From contig NZ_SWCJ01000009.1 of NCBI RefSeq assembly GCF_005116665.1, forward strand, positions 88,180 through 152,179: a stretch of 64,000 bases of DNA. Direction: 5' to 3'. The stretch's first letter is position 1; each line of letters begins with the position of its first letter. The DNA is from Ferrimonas aestuarii (GTDB lineage Bacteria; Pseudomonadota; Gammaproteobacteria; Enterobacterales; Shewanellaceae). The notes beneath the pieces are model-generated. The model worked only from the letters and a program-made list of their open reading frames with translations. It did not search any database and was not told where the DNA came from. This document shows positions 56,237 through 64,000 of the stretch, piece by piece. The position numbers were made by a program, and so were the translations under genes.

Positions 56237-57298
56237 CTAGCTTAAATAAGGATCGGCACAGGGCGCCATCTGCGATTGGGCGTCCCCATAATAGAAATTA
56301 TTACTTACCTCTCCATCACGGTAAGTCATCAAAGACAGAGATTGGCAGTTACTGAATTTGGCCTCAAATCCCAGCGAGATTGGCCCTAAAGTGTAGGTGT
56401 TCAGGAAGTGGTAACGCTTCGAAGCGGCGTCTGCCAATCCGGTCCAGCGCGTCACCGACACACTGTCTAACCCCTTGGGATTAAATTGCAGCGGCGATAC
56501 GCACAGCCCCAACATGCCGCGAGTTTGCGCCACTGCCTCCTGCGCAGGATTCTCCACCGGCTGTGACAGGCTCAGATAAAACGACGCTCGCTCAAACCGC
56601 TGCACCGCACTGTTGCTGCCTGGCACGGTGTACACTGGCGTGCTGTTTGGCGCCAGTGAGTCCTGGCCCCATAGATATTGCCAATACTGGTTGATGGTGA
56701 GCTGCTGCGGATAGTTGGGGTTGTTGGTGACCACCTGATACGCCTTGCTGTGATACACCTTAAATTTGCCTTCGATAAACTCAAGTACCACCGAGTCACC
56801 GATGGCATCGGCCACACTCAGGTGCACCTTGCACTCTTTGTCCAAGCTGTCAGGTACCAACTGGGACACCAGCTCGATGTCCGTTTGAGAGAAGTAATCG
56901 GCAACCTGAGCTGCGGTCTCAAAGTTATCCAATACGAACTGGCCCCAGCGAAGAATGCCCAGTTTTGGGGTTGCCGTGGTGCTCGGATCTGGACCAAAGC
57001 TCACGTCACTGTCCATCAACATGTTGATGGAGACGCCACGCTCGTTGATGCCGTCAACATTGGAGTACCCCCGAGTCTCATCTCCCATGAATACGCCGAT
57101 GCTATCGTACTGAGCGCACCACTTAGTTTGTTGCTTTTTGTTTACACCTAAACGTTGTCGCTCACGTTTAGATAATCCTTTTCGCTTGGCGCCCTTAGGC
57201 AGATAGATCAGCTGTACAGTCTGTGGAATTCTCCAATCCATGTTGCGACCAACAACGGAATAGTCTTCGACCAGATTGTTCAAAATCCTTGTGCACAT
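56237..57298 (-). CDS. Choloylglycine hydrolase / penicillin V acylase family protein
   Basis: 353 residues starting MCTRI, so after Met removal Cys2 is the N-terminal nucleophile. Conserved GRNMDW (Arg/Asp), TNNPNYP and a C-terminal RW motif. The ATG at 57298 is chosen because it places Cys at position 2 and has an AAGGA site; 57349 would bury it. Family members hydrolyse bile salts, penicillin V or N-acyl-homoserine lactones; for a marine bacterium the last or an unknown amide is plausible. Confidence 0.85.
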   Translation of the reverse strand: MCTRILNNLVEDYSVVGRNMDWRIPQTVQLIYLPKGAKRKGLSKRERQRLGVNKKQQTKWCAQYDSIGVFMGDETRGYSNVDGINERGVSINMLMDSDVSFGPDPSTTATPKLGILRWGQFVLDNFETAAQVADYFSQTDIELVSQLVPDSLDKECKVHLSVADAIGDSVVLEFIEGKFKVYHSKAYQVVTNNPNYPQQLTINQYWQYLWGQDSLAPNSTPVYTVPGSNSAVQRFERASFYLSLSQPVENPAQEAVAQTRGMLGLCVSPLQFNPKGLDSVSVTRWTGLADAASKRYHFLNTYTLGPISLGFEAKFSNCQSLSLMTYRDGEVSNNFYYGDAQSQMAPCADPYLS

Positions 57299-57382
57299 AT
57301 TAATTAATCCTTTTGTTTTGATTAGCTTTTCGAACAGCCATACAATCACTAAATTGACACATCATTGCAACAGGAAGGGCGG

Positions 57383-58393
57383 GTGTTGGCGAGTAATCAG
57401 CTAGATTCACAACGGCTAAGAGATTCAGTATTGAAGGGATTGTGCCTCGGCATGATGCTGTTAAGTGCTGGGTTGAGCTACATCAACCTCGTTCTCAACG
57501 GTCGACCGACAGTGGCTCTTGCGGAAGCGGCAATGTCGGTATTTTCCGCCTCGCTGTACTTGTTACTATTAAAACAAAAACAGATCCCTACCCCGGTAAA
57601 GCTGCTCTACCTAATCTGCTTAACTGCCGTTATCGAATACGTGCTGTTTGTTGCCAAAAACCGAGTTGGCATGAGCCACTGGCTCATCACGCTGCCGATC
57701 ATATTCTACTTAACCCTGGGTAAGCGCTGGGGTTTCGTCCTCAGTCTGTTTTTGCTTGCTGGCCATGTGGTACTCCTATCCGCAATTCAAATCGAAACCG
57801 GTGGAGCCCTGTCCAAAGCGGATTTTGTTAATTTCAGCTTTAGTTTCGTGGTCATTTGGATCGTGTCTCATACCTATGAATCTCAGCGCATGAGTATCGA
57901 AAATAAGCTCAATAAACTGGCCTATGAAGATGCTCTAACTGGCGCTCAAAATCGGCTGGCCTTAAAGCACCGTTTTTCCCAATTAAGTCAACCTGATCAG
58001 CCCCGCGCCTACCTTGCCATTTTGGATGTCGACCACTTCAAGCGCATCAATGATACCCACGGCCACGACATTGGCGATCAGGTGCTAATCAACCTGACTC
58101 AGAAACTGCAGCATCACTATGGGGTAACAAACGTGTTTCGGTTGGGAGGCGAGGAGTTTTGCATGCTGCTTAACTGCTCAAGCCTCGAAAGTGCGACCAC
58201 CCTGTGCGATCAGGTCCGGCAGAAGATCCAGGCTGTGCCGTTAGTCAATGACGAGGTTTTGGTGTCCATCACCGTCTCCATCGGCGTGTGCGAACTCAAG
58301 CAGGGATTCAGCCTCAACCAAGGTCTTAAGGTAGCAGACACCTTGCTTTACGATGCCAAGGCCTTAGGCCGTAATCAGGTACTGGCGGCGTAA
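57383..58393 (+). CDS. Diguanylate cyclase (GGDEF)
   Basis: 336 residues from the GTG at 57383 (GGAAGG site). Five or six membrane helices in the first 165 residues, a linker, then a GGDEF domain with the active-site GGEEF in FRLGGEEFCML and DVDHFKRIND upstream. No RxxD inhibitory site is seen before GGEEF. It makes cyclic di-GMP from two GTP. Divergent from the amidase. Confidence 0.9.
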   Translation: MLASNQLDSQRLRDSVLKGLCLGMMLLSAGLSYINLVLNGRPTVALAEAAMSVFSASLYLLLLKQKQIPTPVKLLYLICLTAVIEYVLFVAKNRVGMSHWLITLPIIFYLTLGKRWGFVLSLFLLAGHVVLLSAIQIETGGALSKADFVNFSFSFVVIWIVSHTYESQRMSIENKLNKLAYEDALTGAQNRLALKHRFSQLSQPDQPRAYLAILDVDHFKRINDTHGHDIGDQVLINLTQKLQHHYGVTNVFRLGGEEFCMLLNCSSLESATTLCDQVRQKIQAVPLVNDEVLVSITVSIGVCELKQGFSLNQGLKVADTLLYDAKALGRNQVLAA

Positions 58394-58397
58394 AAAA

Positions 58398-58420
58398 GCC
58401 CCGCAGATAGACTGCGGGGC
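58398..58420 (-). terminator. Terminator of the yiaV-like gene
   Basis: GCCCCGCAG/CTGCGGGGC stem; minus-strand T-run TTTTTT. Confidence 0.82.
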
Positions 58421-58426
58421 AAAGGG

Positions 58427-59650
58427 TTAGATGGAATAGAAGTAGTAGATCTGCGCTTTCATTCGGATAATGATGCCGCGTATCACATCCAAGAAGCCAA
58501 GCATAGACGATGGCCGGTCGCCGCTCACCCAAGCCAAGCCTGCTGAACCAGCCGGAATTGCATAGCCCTCTGGTTCCTCAATTTTCAGACGCACAAAGTG
58601 GTTTTTGTTGTTGGCGTTGGCACCGGTGATCTGACGTACATTATCTTCTCGACCAACCAAATTACCTTGAGATTCTCCAGTGGCTCTTACGATGCCGGTA
58701 ACCTCTGCCTTAAAAATCTTGCCCGGATAAACCGCTGACGCAAACTCTGCGGTTTGACCCACTTTGACGTTACGAAACGCTTGATGATTCACTCGCATCA
58801 ACACGTACTTTTCATTGGAGTACATATTCAAACGGGCAACCACACCGATAAACTGGCCTTCTCGAGCAATAAAGTTGGTCATAAAGCCATCGGTTGGGGC
58901 ATACACCTTGGTGGACTTCAGTTGCCACTGTTTGTCTGCCAGATCTTGCTTGGCCACGGCAATGTCAGCCTCGGATGAGTTCAACTGCTGCTGTTTCATC
59001 TCGATATTCTGCTTGGCCTTAGCCGCTGTCGATTTGGCCTTTTCCAGCAACACATGCTCATTGGCATAAGTTGCCTTAGCAATCTCAACCAGATTGCGTT
59101 GCTCATCTATCTGACTTTCGGTCACCGACTGCTTAACAACGCGGTTTTGTTCAATGAAGCGGGTTAACTGGCTCTGTTTCCAGCTCAAGTCTTCTTTCGC
59201 CGCAATCACGTCATTAGCATGAACCTTAATCTCTTGATTGGCTTGCAGATATTCAGAGCGAGCGATGTTTACCGCTTCGCTAGCAACCGCTTGCTCAGCC
59301 ACTTTCGCATTCAGCGTCGCCTGGGCACGCTCTACCGCAATCTCAAATGGCTCGGAGTCCAGCTCATACAACAGTTGTCCTTCGGTGACATCCTGATTGG
59401 GTTCCACATAAAGCTTGGCAATCTTGCCCTTAATGGTGGTGTTCGCCGGACGCAGTTGGATGTGTGGTGATTGAACCACGGTGCCGCCGGAGAGATCCAT
59501 GGGGGTGTAGTTAAGCAGCCCAACCCAAACAAACATCAACCAGCCGGTACCACCAAGATAAGCAAATGCCTTAGTGCCTTTGTTCCACGGCATGCCGATC
59601 ATGCGCAATAGATAGATAAAGGCGGCCCATACCGCTAAACCTTCAAGCAT
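58427..59650 (-). CDS. yiaV: HlyD family secretion/efflux protein, YiaV-like
   Basis: 407 residues from the ATG at 59650 with a GGGGAG site. Two N-terminal membrane segments, a lipoyl-like half (GKIAKLYVEPNQDVTEGQLL), a long coiled-coil hairpin of about 130 residues, the second lipoyl half (KVYAPTDGFMTNFIAREGQF), and a beta-barrel end. Resembles EmrA/YiaV. Start overlaps the previous gene by eight bases. An outer membrane partner is not seen. Confidence 0.85.
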   Translation of the reverse strand: MLEGLAVWAAFIYLLRMIGMPWNKGTKAFAYLGGTGWLMFVWVGLLNYTPMDLSGGTVVQSPHIQLRPANTTIKGKIAKLYVEPNQDVTEGQLLYELDSEPFEIAVERAQATLNAKVAEQAVASEAVNIARSEYLQANQEIKVHANDVIAAKEDLSWKQSQLTRFIEQNRVVKQSVTESQIDEQRNLVEIAKATYANEHVLLEKAKSTAAKAKQNIEMKQQQLNSSEADIAVAKQDLADKQWQLKSTKVYAPTDGFMTNFIAREGQFIGVVARLNMYSNEKYVLMRVNHQAFRNVKVGQTAEFASAVYPGKIFKAEVTGIVRATGESQGNLVGREDNVRQITGANANNKNHFVRLKIEEPEGYAIPAGSAGLAWVSGDRPSSMLGFLDVIRGIIIRMKAQIYYFYSI

Positions 59651-59957
59651 CGTGTTTCTCCCCTGTTGGTTCACGCCAGAGATCTCGAATGTGACGCAGG
59701 GCTTTGTCACCATCAACGAAGGCAACGATCACCGCTAACACCCACACCCAATGCCAGACAAACCCTATCCAGGTCAGCACCGTAATGAGCCCAGTTTGAT
59801 TGTGGGCACGACTGTGGGCTTTGGAGATAGGCAGTTCATGCAATCGCCAAAAACCATAGAGGGCACCAGCAACTGTGGCCACCATCACCACTGCCGCTAC
59901 GCCATGCAGCACCAGATCCGCACTGGTACCAACAAAGGGCGAACTTATCAGGCTCAT
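59643..59957 (-). CDS. yiaW: DUF3302 family membrane protein, YiaW-like
   Basis: 104 residues with two membrane helices (about 12-35 and 60-80) and the segment LYGFWRLHELPISKAHSRAHNQ resembling DUF3302/YiaW. Start at 59957 is supported by GAGAGAGC; the frame extends to 59996. The yiaW-yiaV gene order of E. coli is kept. Confidence 0.7.
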   Translation of the reverse strand: MSLISSPFVGTSADLVLHGVAAVVMVATVAGALYGFWRLHELPISKAHSRAHNQTGLITVLTWIGFVWHWVWVLAVIVAFVDGDKALRHIRDLWREPTGEKHDA

Positions 59958-60166
59958 AATTTGCTCTCTCTTGAGTAAAAAAGACAAGGTGAGCAACCAG
60001 CGCTCACCCTCAATATGTGAGCAGTCTACGGATCCAATCTGAATCCAAACTGTATGTGATAAAGGGAATCGGTTTTTCCCCTTGTTTCGATTGCGCGTTG
60101 CCAGCCCCTAAGCCTTAATATGGGCAAACGCTCATCACATGATTAAAGAAACGTAGGCGCGCAGAT

Positions 60167-60194
60167 CAAAAAAGGGACCATGAAGGTCCCTTTT
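60167..60194 (-). terminator. Terminator of the AsmA-lipoprotein operon
   Basis: AAAAGGGACC-ATGAA-GGTCCCTTTT; minus-strand T-run follows. Confidence 0.82.
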
Positions 60195-60210
60195 AGATGA
60201 AAACGGATTG

Positions 60211-60696
60211 CTATTGGATGGTGATCGTCAGCGGCGCCGATGTCTCATGATTAAAGGTGTTGAGCACCGCATGCAGCTGATATTCGCCTCCCTTTAACCC
60301 AGTAATCACCCGCTCAGGGATGGTAAAGGTCAACGTGCGTTTGTCATTAGCTGGCACCCCCCAAGCGACCAGTGCTTGGGTAAACATGCGCTCTCCGCTG
60401 AATTGCCAAAGGGTTTTGCCATTTTGGGATAACACCAAATCGGCGGTCATGCCCGATGACAGGGTAACGCTCAAATCGGTCGACGTTGTGTTAGTCACCC
60501 ATACCTGAACAGGCAAAGCTTGGGTTTTATCCCAAGGGTTTGCCTCAACAGCAACTTGCAGGTCTAACTGGTTGGTTGCAGATTGTGATGCAGAAACCAA
60601 TGGCATAGCCGCCTCCTTGGGTTCTGTCGACGCCGAATTTGAGGTGGCGTTACAACCCGCTAACGCCAGTGCCAATACCCATGCGAATTTATTCAT
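60211..60696 (-). CDS. BsuPI-type putative proteinase inhibitor lipoprotein
   Basis: 161 residues. Lipobox LALAGC (Cys15), a Ser-rich linker, then an Ig-like beta-sandwich of the BsuPI (intracellular proteinase inhibitor) family: VWVTNTTSTDLSVTLSSGMTADLVL, and LWQFS. Inhibitor activity is unproven for most members. The start overlaps the AsmA stop by one base (TAATG), so they are coupled. Confidence 0.8.
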   Translation of the reverse strand: MNKFAWVLALALAGCNATSNSASTEPKEAAMPLVSASQSATNQLDLQVAVEANPWDKTQALPVQVWVTNTTSTDLSVTLSSGMTADLVLSQNGKTLWQFSGERMFTQALVAWGVPANDKRTLTFTIPERVITGLKGGEYQLHAVLNTFNHETSAPLTITIQ

Positions 60697-62537
60697 TAGT
60701 CTCTCCCAAATCCTTTAAACAGCTTGTCCTTCAGTTTGTCTTTAAGCTTTTCGCCTTCCTGTTTAAGCTTGTTGTTTAGCAGTGCATCCAGATCGACACC
60801 CACTTTGGGATCCGTGTAGCCGCCCTCAATGGTCAGAGGAATCGAGAGACCTTTCAGTTCATCCAGAGACTTACCACCCTGCCCCTCAAGGCTACCTACA
60901 ACGGAGACCGTCATCTCATAATCTAAAGATTGCTCAACGACGTTTGAGCTGCCCTTGCCAGACAGCCTCAATAGCGGTGACGACAGCTCAATAGACGGAG
61001 TCGTCACCACGCCCTTATCAAAAGAAAACTTAGTATCGAATGCAGCAAAGTCGGTCTTTTGATCGACATCCTGCTCCAAGGTCTCCCCTTTGAGCTGAGC
61101 CTGTACTTTACGGATCTCATGGGCGACGTTGATGCCATATACGGCGCCATCGTTTAGGGAAAGTTCACCGTTGGCAATCAGGTTGGACAAAATCGCTTGA
61201 GGCTCAAGGCTTGCACCAGCCCCTTTGATTGAGAAATCCCCTGCCCCAGCAAGCACTTCAGAATCGATGGCCGCTTTTAACAGCGGCGAGATCTGCAGCG
61301 ATCGAATTTGAGTATCAAAATCGTAGGTAACCGGGTTTTGAGTACTGTCTAATTTAGCGGAGGCCATCAGCGTTCCTTCAAACGCTTGGGCCTTCATTTT
61401 GCTGATCTTAAACACGCCATCATTCAGGTGCAGCTCCAGATCGGGGTTATCCACGCGCCACTGCTTTGCCGTGATGGAATCCAAAGACATCTTGGCCGCC
61501 AGATCAAATTGGCGTAATACCGACAGATCCGGCTCACCTTGCGGCCCAGATTCAGGTTCCGACTTTGGCGTAGTCGGCGCTGGCGCACCATCTGAGGTTG
61601 TGGCTTGCGGCATGTATGGGTCTAGTACCAAGTGGTTGCCATCAAGTTCAACGGTCAGCATCGGCCGAACTTTTGCCATGTCGATGCTGCCAGCCCCTTT
61701 AAGAGAAAACTCCCCAAGGTCAAACGCCAGATTGCTTAACCCATATTGCTGCTTAGCCAAATTCAGATTGGCATCAAAGCCAATGTTGAGATCAATTGGG
61801 GTGCCATTGGGCAGTGCGCTGCCGGACAACGCCAGCTTCTGCTTCCAAGCGTCCAGTTGAACTTGAGAGAAGTCCGCCGCCACCGTCAACATGGCCGAGG
61901 CGTCGGTTTCCAGCGACAGTTGAGGGTCTTGCAGTCGAATCAGGACCTTAAATGGCGCCGCCCGCTCAGGTTCAAAATTATCCAGCGACAGCGACTCAAT
62001 CTCGAGCTCGCGCTTGATCTTCAACTGACGGTCGTCACTGATGAATCGGAAATTAGACAGCTGCAGCTTACCTAAACTCCACTTCACTGGCGCCGAAGCG
62101 GTTTGAGTGCCGGTATCAGAGGATGCATCGGTCTGAGTGGATGCCTCACTGCCTAAACCATCAAGGCTGCTGCGACCATCTTCAAGGGTAACCAAGTTTA
62201 AGGTGACGCCAGAGAGACTCACCTGCTCAATCTGAAGGTCTCGGCTTAACAGTGGCAGCAGATTCACGCCAACGTTAACCTGCTCAACCGCCAGCATCGG
62301 CGGCAAATCTTGCCCAGGAAGGTTGCCTAGGCTAACCCCACCAAGCTGCAGTCCCACTTTAGGATACAGACTCCAGTCAATCTCATCGTCGATGGTTAAG
62401 GTACGTCCGGTGGCTTCACCTACCTTATCGATAATTTGTGGTTTGAACGCATTGGGGTCAAAAAATACCCCAATTCCAACAGCCAATATAACAACCAAAC
62501 TCACCAGAGTTACGGCAATCCATTTAAGCAGTTTCAT
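60696..62537 (-). CDS. asmA: AsmA family protein
   Basis: 613 residues. N-terminal membrane helix (about 5-27), a long periplasmic beta-rich chain with an AsmA_2 region near the C-terminus (GxGASLEPQAILSNLIANGELSLNDGAVYGIN). It resembles E. coli AsmA (617 residues). The family is proposed to move phospholipids between the two membranes. The C-terminal tail is Lys-rich. Confidence 0.9.
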   Translation of the reverse strand: MKLLKWIAVTLVSLVVILAVGIGVFFDPNAFKPQIIDKVGEATGRTLTIDDEIDWSLYPKVGLQLGGVSLGNLPGQDLPPMLAVEQVNVGVNLLPLLSRDLQIEQVSLSGVTLNLVTLEDGRSSLDGLGSEASTQTDASSDTGTQTASAPVKWSLGKLQLSNFRFISDDRQLKIKRELEIESLSLDNFEPERAAPFKVLIRLQDPQLSLETDASAMLTVAADFSQVQLDAWKQKLALSGSALPNGTPIDLNIGFDANLNLAKQQYGLSNLAFDLGEFSLKGAGSIDMAKVRPMLTVELDGNHLVLDPYMPQATTSDGAPAPTTPKSEPESGPQGEPDLSVLRQFDLAAKMSLDSITAKQWRVDNPDLELHLNDGVFKISKMKAQAFEGTLMASAKLDSTQNPVTYDFDTQIRSLQISPLLKAAIDSEVLAGAGDFSIKGAGASLEPQAILSNLIANGELSLNDGAVYGINVAHEIRKVQAQLKGETLEQDVDQKTDFAAFDTKFSFDKGVVTTPSIELSSPLLRLSGKGSSNVVEQSLDYEMTVSVVGSLEGQGGKSLDELKGLSIPLTIEGGYTDPKVGVDLDALLNNKLKQEGEKLKDKLKDKLFKGFGRD

Positions 62538-62602
62538 TTTGATCTCGATGATGGAACGTGTTGATAATTAAAGTCTATAACATATTGGTATAGATTGGTT
62601 TT

Positions 62603-63091
62603 CTATCTTTGCACTAAATTACGCTTACTTAGCGCAATGCCATTGTCATCGGCATAAAGATAATCACCCGGCTGGATTTTTCGCCCTTCAATTTGTACCT
62701 CAACATCCCGTTCACCCAGGCCCCGCTTATCGGTTTTCATTGGCATGGCGCCAAGCGCCTGAACGCCAATGTCCATGGTTGCAATGGCACCCGCATCTCG
62801 AATGTAGCCGTAAACCACCACCCCAGCCCAACCATTGTCGACGCCCAATTGGGCTAGGTTGTCACCAAGCAACGCAAACCGACTGCCGCCATTACCATCA
62901 ACAACCAACACCCGTCCTAACCCCGGCTGCGCCAGCGTCTCTTTAACTAGGCCGTTGTCTTCCGGGCAGCGCACCGTCACCACCTCTCCAGTAAAAATTC
63001 GTTTTCCACCAAACTGTCGAAAGATGGAGGGAAGCAGTAGCAGCTCGTCGGCGAAGTCGTCACATAAATCGGGTAAGAGATCCAACATCAT
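62603..63091 (-). CDS. rraA: RraA family protein
   Basis: 162 residues, close to E. coli RraA in length and with GRVLVVDGNGGSRFAL and LYADDNGI. RraA binds RNase E and lowers its activity. Here the segment GYIRD keeps both Arg and Asp, the pair used by HMG/CHA aldolases of the same fold; E. coli RraA has RQ at that place. It could be an RNase E regulator, a class II pyruvate-type aldolase, or both. Confidence 0.83.
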   Translation of the reverse strand: MMLDLLPDLCDDFADELLLLPSIFRQFGGKRIFTGEVVTVRCPEDNGLVKETLAQPGLGRVLVVDGNGGSRFALLGDNLAQLGVDNGWAGVVVYGYIRDAGAIATMDIGVQALGAMPMKTDKRGLGERDVEVQIEGRKIQPGDYLYADDNGIALSKRNLVQR

Positions 63092-63243
63092 TACACTCCT
63101 TTGTCATGTCTTGTCCCATCGTGTCCCATCCTTTGGCAGATCACAAGCAAACACTGAGTTGCAGCTCAACTGTGCCGAACTACACTGAACAGTAGAACTG
63201 ACTTAGGCCACGCGCCGCCAACCTTGTAGTAATCGGGGGAGCG

Positions 63244-63459
63244 ATGAACATCTTTTCTGAAAAGCATCTACACCTAAGCAAATGGACCGCCAACACTGCG
63301 GTCAACGACGACACTCACTTCTGGATCACGTACACCTTCACCGATGGTCACGGACACGTAACCCGCGTTGGCATGCAAGGGGTGAACAACCGAACTCCCT
63401 TAGAGATCAACGCCGATGAGCTAACGGATTCAGGCCGTTGGCACATGGGCTGGATTTAA
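63244..63459 (+). CDS. TIGR02450-type Trp-rich small protein
   Basis: 71 residues with KHLHLSKWTA near the start, HFWITYTF and a C-terminal GRWHMGW, the pattern of the short Trp-rich family. Function unknown. GGGGGA ribosome site upstream. Confidence 0.75.
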   Translation: MNIFSEKHLHLSKWTANTAVNDDTHFWITYTFTDGHGHVTRVGMQGVNNRTPLEINADELTDSGRWHMGWI

Positions 63460-63548
63460 TTGAGGTCAAATCACCAACATCAAAGTTGGAATTTTTCACC
63501 AATGCGACCAAAACCAAGGCAAACGACGTGAAATTAACAGTTTAGCCC

Positions 63549-63599
63549 TTGACCCTAGCAACGCAGATCCGTAAAGTACGCCTCGTTCTCGAGCAGAAC
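63549..63599 (+). promoter_or_regulatory. Promoter of the tRNA-Ser-derived array
   Basis: TTGACC (63549-63554), 17-bp spacer, TAAAGT (63572-63577), then ACGCCTC. A palindrome GTTCTCGAGCAGAAC (63585-63599) opens the transcript, like the leader hairpins of the tRNA-Tyr array. Confidence 0.65.
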
Positions 63600-63640
63600 G
63601 GAGCTAGATTCAGGCTCGTAAAATAATGGATCAGATATCT

Positions 63641-64000
63641 GGTTAGGTGTCCGAGTGGCTGCCAAGATGCAGCAAAGAGTCACGCACAGCGTGCGACTCA
63701 GCCACCAATCAGCGAGTTAGATTCAGGCTCGTAAAATAATGGATCAGATATCTGGTTAGGTGTCCGAGTGGCTGCCAAGATGTAGCAAAGAGTCACGCAC
63801 AGCGTGCGACTCAGCCACCAATCAGCGAGTTAGATTCAGGCTCGTAAAATAATGGATCAGATATCTGGTTAGGTGTCCGAGTGGCTGCCAAGATGTAGCA
63901 AAGAGTCACGCACAGCGTGCGACTCAGCCACCAATCAGCGAGTTAGATTCAGGCTCGTAAAATAATGGATCAGATATCTGGTTAGGTGTCCGAGTGGCTG
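63641..64000 (+). repeat. Tandem 113-bp repeats from a tRNA-Ser 5' part
   Basis: Units start at 63641, 63754, 63867 and 63980, exactly 113 bp apart; three are complete, the fourth is cut by the window end. Each opens with GGTTAGGTGTCCGAGTGGCTG, close to the 5' end of tRNA-Ser(GGA) through the D-arm. It then folds back: GTGGCTG pairs with CAGCCAC, with an inner stem CGCAC/GTGCG. The units differ at one base (cag versus tag near 63671/63784/63897). A spacer with TAGATTCAGGCTCG follows. No anticodon, T-arm or acceptor 3' strand, so none is a working tRNA; an intact tRNA-Ser may lie beyond the right edge. Confidence 0.8.

Noticed and set aside
63641..64000. CRISPR-like array at the right end
   Set aside because: The whole 113-bp period is repeated, with no short repeat and varied spacers, and the repeat is a tRNA-Ser 5' part.

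Overview
The window looks like a chromosomal segment of a marine gammaproteobacterium of the Alteromonadales, near Shewanella or Ferrimonas. That placement is an inference from gene content: a complete rsxABCDGE-nth cluster, a NrfA nitrite reductase without nrfBCD, DUF2986, DUF3820 and YoaH small proteins, a rhombosortase, and tRNA arrays of the kind seen in this group. There is no prophage, insertion sequence or CRISPR array. Two AT-richer patches (about 28.4-31.1 kb and 33.6-36.1 kb) look acquired.

Layout. 0.2-1.65 kb: a conserved hypothetical gene, then a tRNA-Tyr array with three intact genes and three shortened hairpin units. 1.7-7.3 kb: an OlsF-like ornithine-lipid synthase, dapE, a DUF3820 gene, queC, a rhombosortase and an RDD membrane protein. 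7.6-8.1 kb: tRNA-Asn with two decayed copies. 8.7-12.6 kb: a MATE transporter overlapping uvrB. 12.6-16.7 kb: the three AmmeMemoRadiSam components, interrupted by an acetyltransferase and a LysR regulator. 16.7-21.4 kb: small acetyltransferases, LysR/ydhR and an EamA transporter. 21.5-28.3 kb: rsxABCDGE and nth. 28.5-31.0 kb: two unfamiliar genes, one with a HEPN-type RNase motif. 31.4-38.3 kb: two lipase-foldase pairs flanking an amidohydrolase lipoprotein. 38.3-46.1 kb: small genes, punR/punC, a VOC-GST pair, a triple RidA fusion, ribokinase and YoaH. 46.3-49.6 kb: a MacAB-type exporter split into three genes. 50.1-56.2 kb: a respiratory module (ApbE, diheme lipoprotein, LysR, NnrS, NrfA). 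56.2-63.5 kb: a Cys-nucleophile amidase, a diguanylate cyclase, a YiaW/YiaV-like pair, AsmA with a BsuPI-type lipoprotein, an RraA-family protein and a Trp-rich small protein. 63.5-64.0 kb: a promoter and a 113-bp repeat array built from the 5' part of a tRNA-Ser, cut by the window end.

Functional themes. The Rsx complex and ApbE belong to flavin-dependent membrane electron transfer; the RsxG protein carries an ApbE target motif. NnrS and NrfA suggest nitrite and nitric oxide metabolism. The lipases each have their own steric foldase, implying secretion by the type II system.

The most unusual signal is in the tRNA loci. Two class II tRNAs (Tyr and Ser) have given rise to tandem units of 115 and 113 bp. 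Each unit keeps the tRNA 5' end through the D-arm, then runs into a new hairpin that pairs back onto that D-arm. A third locus (tRNA-Asn) carries a different kind of decayed copy. All calls were made by reading the sequence; no database search was run.
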